DNA of 64,000 nt, from assembly GCF_039537585.1 (NCBI RefSeq), contig NZ_BAABAU010000002.1, forward strand, positions 30,413-94,412. The letters are read 5' to 3'. The stretch comes from Frondihabitans peucedani (GTDB lineage Bacteria > Actinomycetota > Actinomycetes > Actinomycetales > Microbacteriaceae). Both the position numbers and the translations under genes were made by a program. Shown piece after piece: positions 33,242 to 42,072 of the stretch. Within the stretch, counting starts at the first letter, position 1. Each line of letters opens with the position of its first letter. The notes under the pieces are model-generated. The model saw only the letters and a list, made by a program, of their open reading frames with translations, had not been told where the DNA came from and did not search any database.

Positions 33242-34111
33242 CTAGGCCGCGATTGCGGTCTGGGGGTTGATTATTGCTTCGTATTCGACCGGTGTCAGCT
33301 TGCCGAGGCCGCGTTGGCGTCGTTTCCGGTGATAGCTGGCCTCGATGCAGGTGATGATCGCCAGCCGCAGCTGCTGTCTTGTGGCCCATTTCCGCCGGTT
33401 CAGGACGTTCTTCTGCAGGAGCGCGAAGAACGATTCCATTGCAGCGTTATCTGCGCACGCACCGACCCTTCCCATCGAGCCGAGCAGGCCCGCCTCGCTC
33501 GAAGCGCGGACGTATTTCTTGGACCGGAACTGGCTGCCCCGGTCGGAGTGAACCACGGTGCCGGCCGGGCTCCGGCGGTCGACAGCCATCCGAAGCGCGT
33601 TGACAGCGAGGGACGCTTTCATCCGGTGGTCAATCGAGTAACCCACGATCCGACGGGAGCAGGCGTCTTTCACAGCGCACAGGTAGAGCTTGCCCTCGGC
33701 CGTCTCGTGCTCGGTGATGTCCGTGAGCCAGAGCCGGTCCACGTCCGGTGCCGTGAACTCCCGTTTGACCCTGTCATCGTGCACCGGTGGGCCAGCTTTG
33801 CGGTTCAGGCCCCGCTTCTTCGAGTGCAGCGACCAGAGCCGCTGCTGGGAGCACAACCGCCAGACACGTCGCTCCGATGTCCGATGGCCAGCGGCCTTCA
33901 ACTCATCGGCGATGAACCGATACCCAAACGTCGGGTCGTCCTCATGAGCGTCGAGAGCCGCGTTCGTGAGGTGGGCGTCGTCCCAGTCGCGCTGGCTGAC
34001 CGGGTTGCTCCTCCACCGATAGAACGCCTGCTTCGAGAAGCCGAGCACCCGGCAGGCCACCGTGACGGGGACCCCGTCAGCGGCAAGGTCAAGGACCAGC
34101 GGGTAACTCAT
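33242..34111 (-). CDS. IS3-family transposase OrfB (DDE integrase core)
   Basis: A 289-residue catalytic subunit. The DDE residues are seen in RLWLTDITEHE (Asp), TVVHSDRGSQF (Asp) and DNAAMESFFALLQK (Glu), with an HTH_21-type N-terminus (EDDPTFGYRFIADELKAAGH). The ATG overlaps the OrfA stop in CCAAAATGAG, a place where -1 slippage could make the OrfAB fusion. It looks intact and probably active. Confidence 0.93.
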   Translation of the reverse strand: MSYPLVLDLAADGVPVTVACRVLGFSKQAFYRWRSNPVSQRDWDDAHLTNAALDAHEDDPTFGYRFIADELKAAGHRTSERRVWRLCSQQRLWSLHSKKRGLNRKAGPPVHDDRVKREFTAPDVDRLWLTDITEHETAEGKLYLCAVKDACSRRIVGYSIDHRMKASLAVNALRMAVDRRSPAGTVVHSDRGSQFRSKKYVRASSEAGLLGSMGRVGACADNAAMESFFALLQKNVLNRRKWATRQQLRLAIITCIEASYHRKRRQRGLGKLTPVEYEAIINPQTAIAA

Positions 34112-34419
34112 TTTGGGAGCTGGGACTGAGCGAAATACGCGGCCGCCCGGCGGAGAATCTCGTTCTCCTGCTCGAGCAGCCGGATCCTTTTCTGCGCCTC
34201 TTTCAGGGCCGCTTGCTCAGCCGCCTTTGCAGCTGCGGTCGACGCTGACACCGGATCGAGCCCCTCGTCGCGGTCTGCCGCTCGAAGCCACCGTTGCAAG
34301 CACGTCTCGGAGATCCCGAAGTCTTTCGCGACTTGTCGATGCGACGCCTCGCCTCGGCGGGCGACCGCGATCACGTCACGCCGGAACTCCGGTGGATAGG
34401 CCTTCACCATGATGAACAT
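34108..34419 (-). CDS. IS3-family transposase OrfA
   Basis: A 103-residue HTH_Tnp_1 protein: YPPEFRRDVIAVARRGEASH, then KDFGISETCLQRWLRAAD forms the helix-turn-helix, and a leucine-zipper-like tail (IRLLEQENEILRRAAAYFAQ) dimerises. It binds the terminal repeats. It is coupled to OrfB by an ATGA overlap. Confidence 0.92.
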   Translation of the reverse strand: MFIMVKAYPPEFRRDVIAVARRGEASHRQVAKDFGISETCLQRWLRAADRDEGLDPVSASTAAAKAAEQAALKEAQKRIRLLEQENEILRRAAAYFAQSQLPK

Positions 34420-34478
34420 CCTTCCAGCAGGAGCACATGCTCCTACCGATCGGAGTCAACCGAACCCTCAGCAGTCCC

Positions 34479-34704
34479 ATCCGGTCGCAGCTGCGGCCAG
34501 AAGCACGCTCACGACGGTGAAGGTGGTGACGTAAAAACCGGTGCGGCGTTTGAGGAGGCCGGCGTCGCGGACTTTCGCCAGGAGGGCCGTGTAGGTGCTG
34601 GTGGGTTTCGCTGCCTTTCCCGCAGTGGTGCCACGGAAGCCGGGAGGGAACTCGTGATGATCCCGGGTGGTGGGCGCAGGAGGCCGCGGTTGAAGAGAAG
34701 TCAT
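34479..34704 (-). pseudogene. N-terminal fragment of a fatty-acid desaturase, cut by the IS3 element
   Basis: About 75 residues remain: a polar leader and then TYTALLAKVRDAGLLKRRTG and FYVTTFTVVSVLLAAAATGW, which fits the start of actinobacterial membrane fatty-acid desaturases just before the first His box. The frame enters the IS terminal repeat and stops. No continuation is found on the other side of the element, so the rest of the gene was deleted. The family call rests on this short segment. Confidence 0.6.
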
Positions 34705-35002
34705 GAGGTCGCAATCTGCACTGAGCATCGACTCGCCGGACAGGAGGGAAAGGCACCTAGGACCGGGGCGACCTGATCTCACAGTACGCGGTCGATCAGA
34801 ATCGCTCTCGAATGAAAGCAAATCGCTGTCTGCACACCCTCAGGTGGCGCCATAGGCGGTCGCATTGCTGCTTTGAGGTACAGCCCAAGACGACACGAAG
34901 CAGGGACCCGCTGGGCGTCGTTCTAGGGTCCCGTTGAGAGTCCTGCGGCAGTTGTACGCGGGGCTCTCAACGAAAGGCGACACTGACTGCGTCGCGTGCG
35001 GG

Positions 35003-35296
35003 CTAGAGGGCGGCGCACTCCACGCACACCGGTCCGAGCTTTGTTTCGTGGTCGAGCTGGATTCTGGGTCGTACGAGGAAGCACTCGATGCAGGTGAACT
35101 CGTTTTCCTGGATCGGTAGCACGACGACGTCGAGGGCTTCGTCGACGATGGAGGCGTCGAGCTCGAATCCGTCTGCCGAGTCGCCATCGTCGAGATCAGC
35201 CGCCAGACCGGTCGCCTTTGTTGGGCGAGCGTCGATCGAGACAACGCTGTCGTCAGCTTCCGGTGGGTTGCGTGAGGCGTCGTAGTCGGCAGCCAT
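35003..35296 (-). CDS. DUF4193 family protein
   Basis: A 97-residue actinobacterial protein: it starts MAADYDASR, has an acidic centre (LDDGDSADGFELDAS), and ends in the family signature EFTCIECFLVRPR ... GPVCVECAAL with two CxxC pairs that probably bind zinc. Function unknown. The gene is usually single-copy and chromosomal, so a plasmid copy is notable. ATG with GGAG upstream. Confidence 0.88.
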   Translation of the reverse strand: MAADYDASRNPPEADDSVVSIDARPTKATGLAADLDDGDSADGFELDASIVDEALDVVVLPIQENEFTCIECFLVRPRIQLDHETKLGPVCVECAAL

Positions 35297-35626
35297 ATGA
35301 TCTCCTGCGGGTCTGGGGGAGTGGTCGGGCGGCAGCCCGCCGCCACTATAGACAGCGCTGACTACGTGTTCATTCCCGGTCGCCGTCGAGTGAGTAAAAT
35401 ACTCTTATTCGCGCTTGTCGCAACCTTCCTGCTGTCTGCGGTGGACGGAAGCACCCTCGGCAGCGAGGTCGATTCCTGTATCCCACCCATTTCGGACTTG
35501 CCGGAGATCAACCAAACGGGATGGCTTCCGGCTAGGGGAGTGGGCTTCCTGGTAGCCGAGTCCGACATCCATGTCAGGTCGGGACCGTATTTGAGACGCT
35601 CGGCTGAGCGTAAAGGTTGTTGGTGT
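35297..35626. other. Intergenic region
   Basis: No convincing gene. It contains the promoter of the DUF4193 gene and the 3' flank of the kinase gene. An A+T-richer patch near 35390-35415 may be a promoter core. Confidence 0.4.
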
Positions 35627-37885
35627 CTAGGCGGCGAGTTGCACCTCGTGGGGGTGGGGGATGGTGGCCCAGAGGTCGACGTCGTCGTCGGCGTCGAGGC
35701 CGAGGGCTGCGGCGGTTTCGTCGGGAGTGGACGCGACGATCGTGATCGCGGTGTCGGTGTCGGAGGTTCCGGTGCGGAGGATAATGCGGGCCGAGCGCAA
35801 CTGTTTGATCTGGGCGGCCGCGTTGTCGATAAGGATGTTAAGGGTGTCGGGGTGGTAGTGGTCGAGTCCGCCGTCGTCGAGGACTTGCACGTAAGCGCCG
35901 CGGCGCCGGTGGGTGGAGATGACATCCCGCATGGTCGGGTTCAGCAGGTGTCGGCCGCGGATTTCGTCTCGGAGTGCTTGCTCGAGGACACGGCACTCGG
36001 TCCGGCCTACCTGATCGAGCAGGCCGCGCTGCTTGATGATGTGGTGAAGCATGGGCGCCGCGGTCGCGCGGGTGTGGTGGAGGCGGTCTCGGCGTTCAAG
36101 GTGGAAGGCGTCGAGTTGTGTTTGTTGGAGGGTGAGGGTGCGTTGGGTGTCGGCGGAGATGTCTGCGGCGACGCTCACGCGTCGGATGGCGCGCCGCATC
36201 ATCAGGCCGGCGATGACGATCACAATTTCCGCGGCGAGCCCTAGCCGGATGGCGCCGGTGGGACCGGCCCAGAGAGTGAGCTGTGCAATTTGGAAGGTAA
36301 GGGTGACGATGGGCGGCCCGGGGTGGCCGGTGGTCCAGACGATGACGGCTCCGGCGAGGATGCCGCAGGTGTACCAGTAGAGGGACCCGGCATTAACCGC
36401 GGAAGGGTCGAGACCGATGGTCGCGGTGCAGCACAGCACCATTCCACCAGCTGCGATACCCCACGCGGTTAGCCGACGCATGGTCCCGGTCTTGGCGCCC
36501 CGGAAAAGAGCCGGCAGGAGAAGAAGGCCGATGCCGGCAGCGATGAGGGGACCGATGGCGCGGGAGAACAACGCGGTTTCGGAGATCGCGGTGAGGATCG
36601 CCATGATCACCACCGCCGATAAAATGCGGAGCATCTGGTGTTGCGGGATGAGAGCAATCCGAACCGCCTTCGGTTTGCTCCCTGAGGTCTGTGACGGTGT
36701 CGGGGGGTGCCAGCGGAGGGTGGCGGTGGTGCCCTGTCCGGGGATCGATCGGATGTCTGCCGAGCCGCCGGCCTGATGGACGCTTTCTAGGATCGACACC
36801 CTCACGCCGAGGCGTTCCGCTGAGATCGAGGACGCGTTGAACCCTTTGCCGTCGTCGGAGACCAAGATCTGCACTCCGCCACCCGGCAGCGATGTGGCGA
36901 TGAGGGAGCGGTGGGATACGGGGCCGGCATGTTTGACACTGTTCGTCAGCGCTTGAAGAGCGGCCGCGAGGAGAGCATCCGCCGTCGCTGGCGGCAAGAT
37001 TACGTCGAGGTGGGGTGCGAGGTCGATACGCGCGTGCGGGCGGAAAAGCTCCCACTCGGCAAGGTGCTTCTTGACTGCGTCTTCCCACCGGATGGTGGCG
37101 GCGTGCATCACCGGGTGGTCATTGGTGTCCGAAATGACCCGCAGTGCTGACGCTGCCATGCTGGTTGCCCGGTCGGGGGCTTCGCCGCTGGCGGCGGAAA
37201 GGAACGCCGCGAGAACAGAGTCATGTAGCAGCGAGTCCGTGGCGGTGCGTTCCTTCTCCAGCGCCGTTTGCCGGTTCTGTGTTTCGAACAAGAGTTGAGC
37301 GTCGTGTTCAATCCTGTCGGCCCGGTCGGCTCGGGCCCGGAGCACTTTCATGCCCGCAACCAGACTGCAAGACAGCAGGGCAAGGCCCACCCCGTCGATG
37401 ATGCTGTGACTGGCTGGGATGCGGCCCGCGTAAACGGTGGTGAGCGCGGCCGTGAGACCTAGACAGATCACCGCCGCACGAATGGGCCGCTTCTCCGAGA
37501 CAGCCACACACCCGAACCCGACCAGAGCCATCGACAGCAACCACGGTGTCGCCCCATCCGGCAGCGGTGTCCTGAGCAGGAAGGGCTCAAACGCTAGGAG
37601 AGCTACATTCGCTGCGACCGACACCCACAGCCACACGGCTGCCGGGGCGCCCTTTCTGGTCAGTGCGAGAGGTGGTGCGGCGACCTGAAGCATCCCGAAG
37701 ACGACGGATTCCAGCATCCATGGGCTGGTCGTAGGAAGGTGATCGTGGGAGAAATCCGGGACTGCGAGCAGGGCCAGGAGGAAACCCACGACACTGATGA
37801 CGATGACGACGCCCCGCTCGACGCCGAGACAAAGCGAGCCCTCGCCATCAGAGTGCGGCGGGATCGTGGAAAGGGTGAACGGCAT
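35627..37885 (-). CDS. Large two-module membrane sensor histidine kinase (NarL/DesK type)
   Basis: 752 residues in two tandem halves. Module one: about five membrane helices, then a dimerisation segment with RTATDSLLHDSVLAAFLSAA (His phospho-acceptor candidate) and an ATP-binding domain (ALTNSVKHAG, SDDGKGFN, LGVRVSILESV). Module two: about five more helices, then a second dimerisation region and a degenerate ATPase-like end (ILIDNAAAQIKQLRSARIIL) lacking clear G boxes. No response regulator is adjacent, although such kinases normally pair with a LuxR-type regulator. The fusion of an active and a degenerate kinase half is unusual. Confidence 0.78.
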   Translation of the reverse strand: MPFTLSTIPPHSDGEGSLCLGVERGVVIVISVVGFLLALLAVPDFSHDHLPTTSPWMLESVVFGMLQVAAPPLALTRKGAPAAVWLWVSVAANVALLAFEPFLLRTPLPDGATPWLLSMALVGFGCVAVSEKRPIRAAVICLGLTAALTTVYAGRIPASHSIIDGVGLALLSCSLVAGMKVLRARADRADRIEHDAQLLFETQNRQTALEKERTATDSLLHDSVLAAFLSAASGEAPDRATSMAASALRVISDTNDHPVMHAATIRWEDAVKKHLAEWELFRPHARIDLAPHLDVILPPATADALLAAALQALTNSVKHAGPVSHRSLIATSLPGGGVQILVSDDGKGFNASSISAERLGVRVSILESVHQAGGSADIRSIPGQGTTATLRWHPPTPSQTSGSKPKAVRIALIPQHQMLRILSAVVIMAILTAISETALFSRAIGPLIAAGIGLLLLPALFRGAKTGTMRRLTAWGIAAGGMVLCCTATIGLDPSAVNAGSLYWYTCGILAGAVIVWTTGHPGPPIVTLTFQIAQLTLWAGPTGAIRLGLAAEIVIVIAGLMMRRAIRRVSVAADISADTQRTLTLQQTQLDAFHLERRDRLHHTRATAAPMLHHIIKQRGLLDQVGRTECRVLEQALRDEIRGRHLLNPTMRDVISTHRRRGAYVQVLDDGGLDHYHPDTLNILIDNAAAQIKQLRSARIILRTGTSDTDTAITIVASTPDETAAALGLDADDDVDLWATIPHPHEVQLAA

Positions 37886-38157
37886 TGGACCGGTTCACCC
37901 CCATTTGTCGGAACAGGGCCACCGGTCATGGCCTGGCCCCGGGTCCCTACGCTAGAGCCACGGTCATCCTGGTTCTAGGCCCAAAACGGGGCATGGACGT
38001 GGTCGGAGTCCGTTGGAGTGGAGTCGCGGCGGAAGTCCGAGGTGTGGAGGCAGTTATTCGCCACTCCTGAAATGCATGCGTTTTGAGGCTCTCCGGTTCT
38101 GGGACACTCGGGTGGAGTGGTTAGAGACCTAACCCGTTGAAGTTCTGCTGTGGGTTG

Positions 38158-38769
38158 CTAGATCATGGCGCCAAGAGCGGGTGCCGCAGCTGCGGCTGCG
38201 CGCTTCGCTGCTGCCGCCTGCAACTCTTTGGCGTACGACTCGACCGACGAGCCGTAGCCGCCTGCCAGGGCCTTCGCATCAATCTTCTTCAGTTCGGCCA
38301 TGCGCTGCGTGCGGTCCATGCCCTTCAGCGTCTTGAGGTCGGTCTTAAGCGCGGCGGGCACTGATTTCCAGGCTGCCTCTGCCGTGGTGGTGACGTTTTT
38401 GATCTCGGTGCCATAGCCCCCGTCGAGAGCCTTCGTCTCGATCGCCTTGACGGCTTCTCGGCGATCGATGCCCTTCTTGCCCTTAAGGCCCTTCAGGTCG
38501 GTCTTCAATGCCGTCGGCAGTTTGCCGACGAGCTGGCGGAGGCCTGCGGGGTTCAGGGCGCGGAAGGGGACGGCGAGAGTCACCTTGGCCTTGGGGGCGT
38601 CCAGCGCGGTGGTCGACGAGGCGGTGGTCGACGAGGCGGTGGGGGTCGAGGTGGGCGTCGCGGCGTCGGCCGCGGTGACGCCGATGAGCGACGCCCCGGC
38701 CGCGAGAGCGCAGGTGGTAGCGACCACGGTCACGAAGCGGGCGGTGGTCGAAAGAGGGCGGAACGACAT
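38158..38769 (-). CDS. Secreted protein with internal repeat
   Basis: 203 residues starting after AGGAG. A Sec signal peptide (MSFRPLSTTARF ... LIGVTAADAA) is followed by a Thr/Ser-rich linker. Two homologous units follow: LPTALKTDLKGLKGKKGIDR ... DGGYGTEI and VPAALKTDLKTLKGMDRTQR ... AGGYGSSV. The tail is Ala-rich. Lys-rich amphipathic helices in tandem suggest binding to envelope polymers or metal, but this is a guess. It is divergent from, and likely controlled by, the two-component system next to it. Confidence 0.75.
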   Translation of the reverse strand: MSFRPLSTTARFVTVVATTCALAAGASLIGVTAADAATPTSTPTASSTTASSTTALDAPKAKVTLAVPFRALNPAGLRQLVGKLPTALKTDLKGLKGKKGIDRREAVKAIETKALDGGYGTEIKNVTTTAEAAWKSVPAALKTDLKTLKGMDRTQRMAELKKIDAKALAGGYGSSVESYAKELQAAAAKRAAAAAAPALGAMI

Positions 38770-38912
38770 TATGTGGGTCTCCTGCATTTCGGGGTGCGCC
38801 GACGATCGGCGCCGAGATCATCGTGCTCGAGCTGTGTCGGTGGAGCGTCAGGCGCATGTTCGGATCGTGTAAAGCTGCGGGGGCTGCGACGCGCATCCGC
38901 TTGAATGGGGTC

Positions 38913-39605
38913 ATGAGCGACAGCCGCGGCCTCGTCGTGGTGGTCGAGGACGAGCCGGCCATCGGCGACATCGAGCGCATCTACCTGATCGACGCGGGCT
39001 TCACCGTGCACGTGTCGAGCGATGGCGAGAGCGGGCTCGACGCGATCCGCCGTCTGCGGCCGGTCGCTGCCGTCATCGATATCGGCCTGCCGGTGATGGA
39101 CGGCATCGAGCTGTGCCGCGCTCTGCGCGACGCCGACGACTGGACGCCGATTGTGTTCGTCACCGCCCGCGACTCCGAGATCGATCGCATCCTGGGGCTC
39201 GAGCTCGGTGCTGACGACTACGTGACCAAGCCTTTCTCGGCCCGCGAGCTGGCATCGCGTGTCAAAGGCCTCGTTCGTCGAAGCGCCCTCGGCGGCCGCT
39301 CGACGATGCTCGAGCTCGGTCAGCTGCGCCTGGATCAGCGTGAGCGTCGTGTGACGGTCGGCGGCGCACCAGTCGAGCTGACGGCGACCGAATTCGACCT
39401 CGTCGCTTATCTCATGGCGAGCCCCGGTCAGGTGTTCGCCCGTAGCCAGCTGCTGTCCGCGGTCTGGGGCTTGGCCGACTACCGGGGGAGCCGCACCGTC
39501 GACGTGCACGTGGCCCAGCTGCGGTCGAAGCTGGGCGAAGCGTTTGGTCTGCGCACCATCCGCGGTGTCGGCTACGCGCTGGATTCCCCGTCGGCAGGAC
39601 GCTGA
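38913..39605 (+). CDS. Two-component response regulator, OmpR/PhoB family
   Basis: About 230 residues. Receiver domain: acidic VVEDEPAIGD, phospho-accepting Asp in AVIDIGLPVMDGIEL, conserved Thr in FVTARDSE and Lys in DYVTKPFSA. The C-terminal winged helix has VELTATEFDLVAYLM and SRTVDVHVAQLRSKLG. The ATG at MSDSRGL has GGGG upstream. The stop is one base before the kinase GTG, so the two form an operon. The divergent secreted protein is the obvious target. Confidence 0.93.
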   Translation: MSDSRGLVVVVEDEPAIGDIERIYLIDAGFTVHVSSDGESGLDAIRRLRPVAAVIDIGLPVMDGIELCRALRDADDWTPIVFVTARDSEIDRILGLELGADDYVTKPFSARELASRVKGLVRRSALGGRSTMLELGQLRLDQRERRVTVGGAPVELTATEFDLVAYLMASPGQVFARSQLLSAVWGLADYRGSRTVDVHVAQLRSKLGEAFGLRTIRGVGYALDSPSAGR

Positions 39606-39606
39606 C

Positions 39607-40998
39607 GTGGCGGGTCGTCGCTCGTCACTCGCGTCGCGCATCGTGCTCGCCACCGTCAGCGTCGCCCTCCTTGCCGCCGTCGCCACCGGTGTCGTGGCGT
39701 TCCAACTCGTGCGCCAGGTCGCGGTGGCGCAGACGCGCGACGTTTTGCGGTCGACGATCCAGGTCGTGGCAGCGGCGCCCATTAACGATCGCGCCGCTCT
39801 CGTGCGCAACGTCGACCGCAGCCACGTTCGCGGCATCCGGGTCGTGCTTGTCGGGCCGGGGGGGCGACTTACCCCCGCCTCAGGAGCAGGAGTTTCCGAC
39901 AGGGCCTTCACTCGGCTGGCTCGCAATGGCGCGGTCTCCGAGCGTGTCACCGCGAATGGTCGTTCCGTGCTCGTCGAGGGGACGACGATCTCGGGTTCGC
40001 AGGCCGTGGTCGCCACGCAGGACTTCTCGCTCGTGCAGTCGGCGAACCGCCGCCTCGTCGAACGTCTCGCGATCGCCGTGGCGCTCGGTGTTGTCGTGGC
40101 GGTGGGCGTCGGCATTTTGGTGGCCCGCCTCGCCTCACGCCCGCTCCGTCGAGCAGCCGCGTCAGCACGAGAGCTTGCCGGCGGACGTCGCGGTGTGGTG
40201 GCAGCCCGTGAAACATCCGGAGATGACGAGACGAGGATCGCGGAGGTGGCCGACATCGAGCAGGCCCTCGCAGCCCTCGACGCCGCCCTGGCCGCTTCGG
40301 AGGGGCGCCAGCATGAGTTCCTGATGTCCATCTCGCACGAGATCCGCACGCCGCTGACCGCAATTCGGGGCTACGCCGACGCTCTGGCCGACGGGCTGGT
40401 GCCCGAGGCTGCTCTGCCAACGATCGGGCGAACACTCGTGGCTGAGACAGGGCGCCTCGAGGCCTTTACCCGGGATCTGCTCGAGCTGGCGCGCCTCGAA
40501 GCCGACGACTTCGTCATCCGGCCCGAACCCCTCGATCTCGTCGCAGTTGTCGTGTCGTCGGCGACCGCGTGGCGGGCTCGGGCTGACGCACTGTCGGTAC
40601 GTATCGACGTGCACGCGCCGTCGCCAATCCCGGTCACGACCGACCCGATGCGAGTCCGACAGCTGGTCGACGGCTTGCTCGAGAACGCGCTGAGGGCGTC
40701 ACCGGCCGGCACCATCATCTCGGTCAGGGTCTCCGACATCACGCGGGCCCAGGACGCCTCGGTGCCGCGTGCGGAAATCACCGTGAGCGACCAGGGCCCC
40801 GGTCTCACCCCAGGCGACACGGCCGATGCGTTCGAGCGCGGCGTCCTCCACGACCGCTACCGCGGCGACCGGCCCGTCGGCACCGGGCTAGGGCTTTCGA
40901 TCGCTGCACGACTGGTACGGCGCCTGGGGGGCACCATCACCGCTACTCGAGCGTCCGGCGGCGGGGCAATTTTTGAGGTGACGCTTCCGTTGCAGTGA
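39607..40998 (+). CDS. Two-component sensor histidine kinase
   Basis: About 463 residues from a GTG directly after the regulator stop. There are two membrane helices (IVLATVSVALLAAVATGVVA; LAIAVALGVVVAVGVGILVA) around a roughly 110-residue extracytoplasmic sensor, then a HAMP-like linker. The H box is FLMSISHEIRTPLTAIRGYA, the N box VDGLLENALRAS and the G boxes DQGPGLTP and GTGLGLSIAARLV. It is an orthodox class I kinase and the partner of the preceding OmpR regulator. The signal is unknown. Confidence 0.93.
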   Translation: MAGRRSSLASRIVLATVSVALLAAVATGVVAFQLVRQVAVAQTRDVLRSTIQVVAAAPINDRAALVRNVDRSHVRGIRVVLVGPGGRLTPASGAGVSDRAFTRLARNGAVSERVTANGRSVLVEGTTISGSQAVVATQDFSLVQSANRRLVERLAIAVALGVVVAVGVGILVARLASRPLRRAAASARELAGGRRGVVAARETSGDDETRIAEVADIEQALAALDAALAASEGRQHEFLMSISHEIRTPLTAIRGYADALADGLVPEAALPTIGRTLVAETGRLEAFTRDLLELARLEADDFVIRPEPLDLVAVVVSSATAWRARADALSVRIDVHAPSPIPVTTDPMRVRQLVDGLLENALRASPAGTIISVRVSDITRAQDASVPRAEITVSDQGPGLTPGDTADAFERGVLHDRYRGDRPVGTGLGLSIAARLVRRLGGTITATRASGGGAIFEVTLPLQ

Positions 40999-41199
40999 CA
41001 CTTCTTGCGCTAGAACCATGGTTGGCGGGAAGTGCCCCTCTCATATCCCTAGGGATATGGGATGTCCTACTGCGGGCGTCATCTGAACGCAACGTGGCTT
41101 GAATTTCCGGCACGCCCAAGCTCCCATATCTATGTGCTGAAAGTATCTGCTTGAATTGGTGTGCTCATCGTTGGTTTTGGGACACCTGGAGGCGATGCG

Positions 41200-41790
41200 T
41201 TGGGGAAGCTGATCGGGTATGCGAGGGTGTCGACGAGGCAGCAGGAGACGGATCGGCAGGAAGCCGACCTTCTGGCCGCTGGCGTTCGCCGCGACGACCT
41301 CTATGTTGACCTGGGCGTCTCGGGTGCTCGAGCGTCGAGGCCGGCCTTTGATCGAGCTCTCGACGCGATCCATGACGGGGACACCCTGGTGGTGACGACG
41401 TTGGATCGTTTGGGTCGTTCGACGCAGAACATGCTCGATTTTGCCGCGGGCCTCCGAGCCAGGTCAGCAGGCCTTCGGGTATTGAACCTCGGGGGAGGGG
41501 ACGTCGACACGTCGACGCCGATGGGGTCGATGGTCTTCACGGTCATGTCGGCTCTGGCGCAGATGGAGCTCGACATTAAAAGGGAACGGATTACGGACTC
41601 CGTCGCGAAGCGGCGCACCTCGGGAGGGGATCTTGGTGGACGCCCGCAGAAGGTCACCGACCGGCAGATTCGGAACGCGATCCGGTTGATCGATGGGGGA
41701 GAGGCCGCGGCCGGGGTGCTCCGCGATCTTGGGTTGTCCCGGTCGACGTTCTACCGGCGCGCCCGGGAGATCGCTCGTGCTGGTTCCTGA
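41200..41790 (+). CDS. Serine resolvase/invertase
   Basis: About 196 residues. Catalytic Ser in IGYARVSTRQQETDRQ, then TLDRLGRSTQNML, the long E-helix region and a C-terminal helix-turn-helix (AAGVLRDLGLSRSTFYRRA). A TTG start is chosen because GGAGG lies seven bases before it; a GTG 39 bases upstream is the alternative. It is probably the resolvase of a Tn3-like or other transposon whose transposase is not seen here. Confidence 0.9.
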   Translation: MGKLIGYARVSTRQQETDRQEADLLAAGVRRDDLYVDLGVSGARASRPAFDRALDAIHDGDTLVVTTLDRLGRSTQNMLDFAAGLRARSAGLRVLNLGGGDVDTSTPMGSMVFTVMSALAQMELDIKRERITDSVAKRRTSGGDLGGRPQKVTDRQIRNAIRLIDGGEAAAGVLRDLGLSRSTFYRRAREIARAGS

Positions 41791-42025
41791 CTTTGCCCTG
41801 GAACGGTTTAAGGCTCTGTATTGGCGGGATCGGCACGTTCGGTTCCACCGGTACGACCGAGTGCCGGCGACCCGGCACATGCAGGAGCTGCTCGATGTCA
41901 TTGCCGGTAGTAGCGACTCCATCTTCTGGGGCTGGCTGCCTCTGCTTGCTAGCTCCGCTAACCGGCGGGCTCGCGCTCTCGGGGTCATGTCCGAGATACC
42001 CACAGTGAGATCAGCGACGGCATAA
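41777..42025 (+). CDS. Small protein coupled to the resolvase (82 aa)
   Basis: A GTG overlaps the resolvase stop, giving a frame with well-formed composition (VPDFALERFKALYWRDRHVR, then HMQELLDVIAGSSDSIFWGW). No family is recognised. Overlap suggests it is an accessory of the resolvase, or the truncated start of a transposon gene. Confidence 0.5.
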   Translation: MLVPDFALERFKALYWRDRHVRFHRYDRVPATRHMQELLDVIAGSSDSIFWGWLPLLASSANRRARALGVMSEIPTVRSATA

Positions 42026-42072
42026 TTGCCGGCCCTATAACCAACGGCTGGTATTCGCTGCCTTGCGGGCAC

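Larger units (their letters stand above)
33210..34478 (-). mobile_element. IS3-family insertion sequence
   Basis: A complete element of about 1.27 kb with two overlapping transposase genes. Imperfect terminal inverted repeats start GGGACTGCTGAGGGTT (33210 onward) and, reading inward from 34478, GGGACTGCTGAGGGTT, continuing as GTTGACTC on both sides. No clear target-site duplication is visible, so one flank has probably been rearranged. On its right side it truncates a desaturase gene. Confidence 0.88.

Noticed and set aside
33210..34478. A target-site duplication of the IS3 element
   Set aside because: The flanks (ending CATG and beginning ATCC) do not give a convincing 3-5 bp direct repeat.
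38769..40349. A 526-codon antisense frame over the two-component system
   Set aside because: Ala/Arg/Ser/Thr-rich composition and no ribosome site; the plus-strand genes carry all kinase and regulator motifs.
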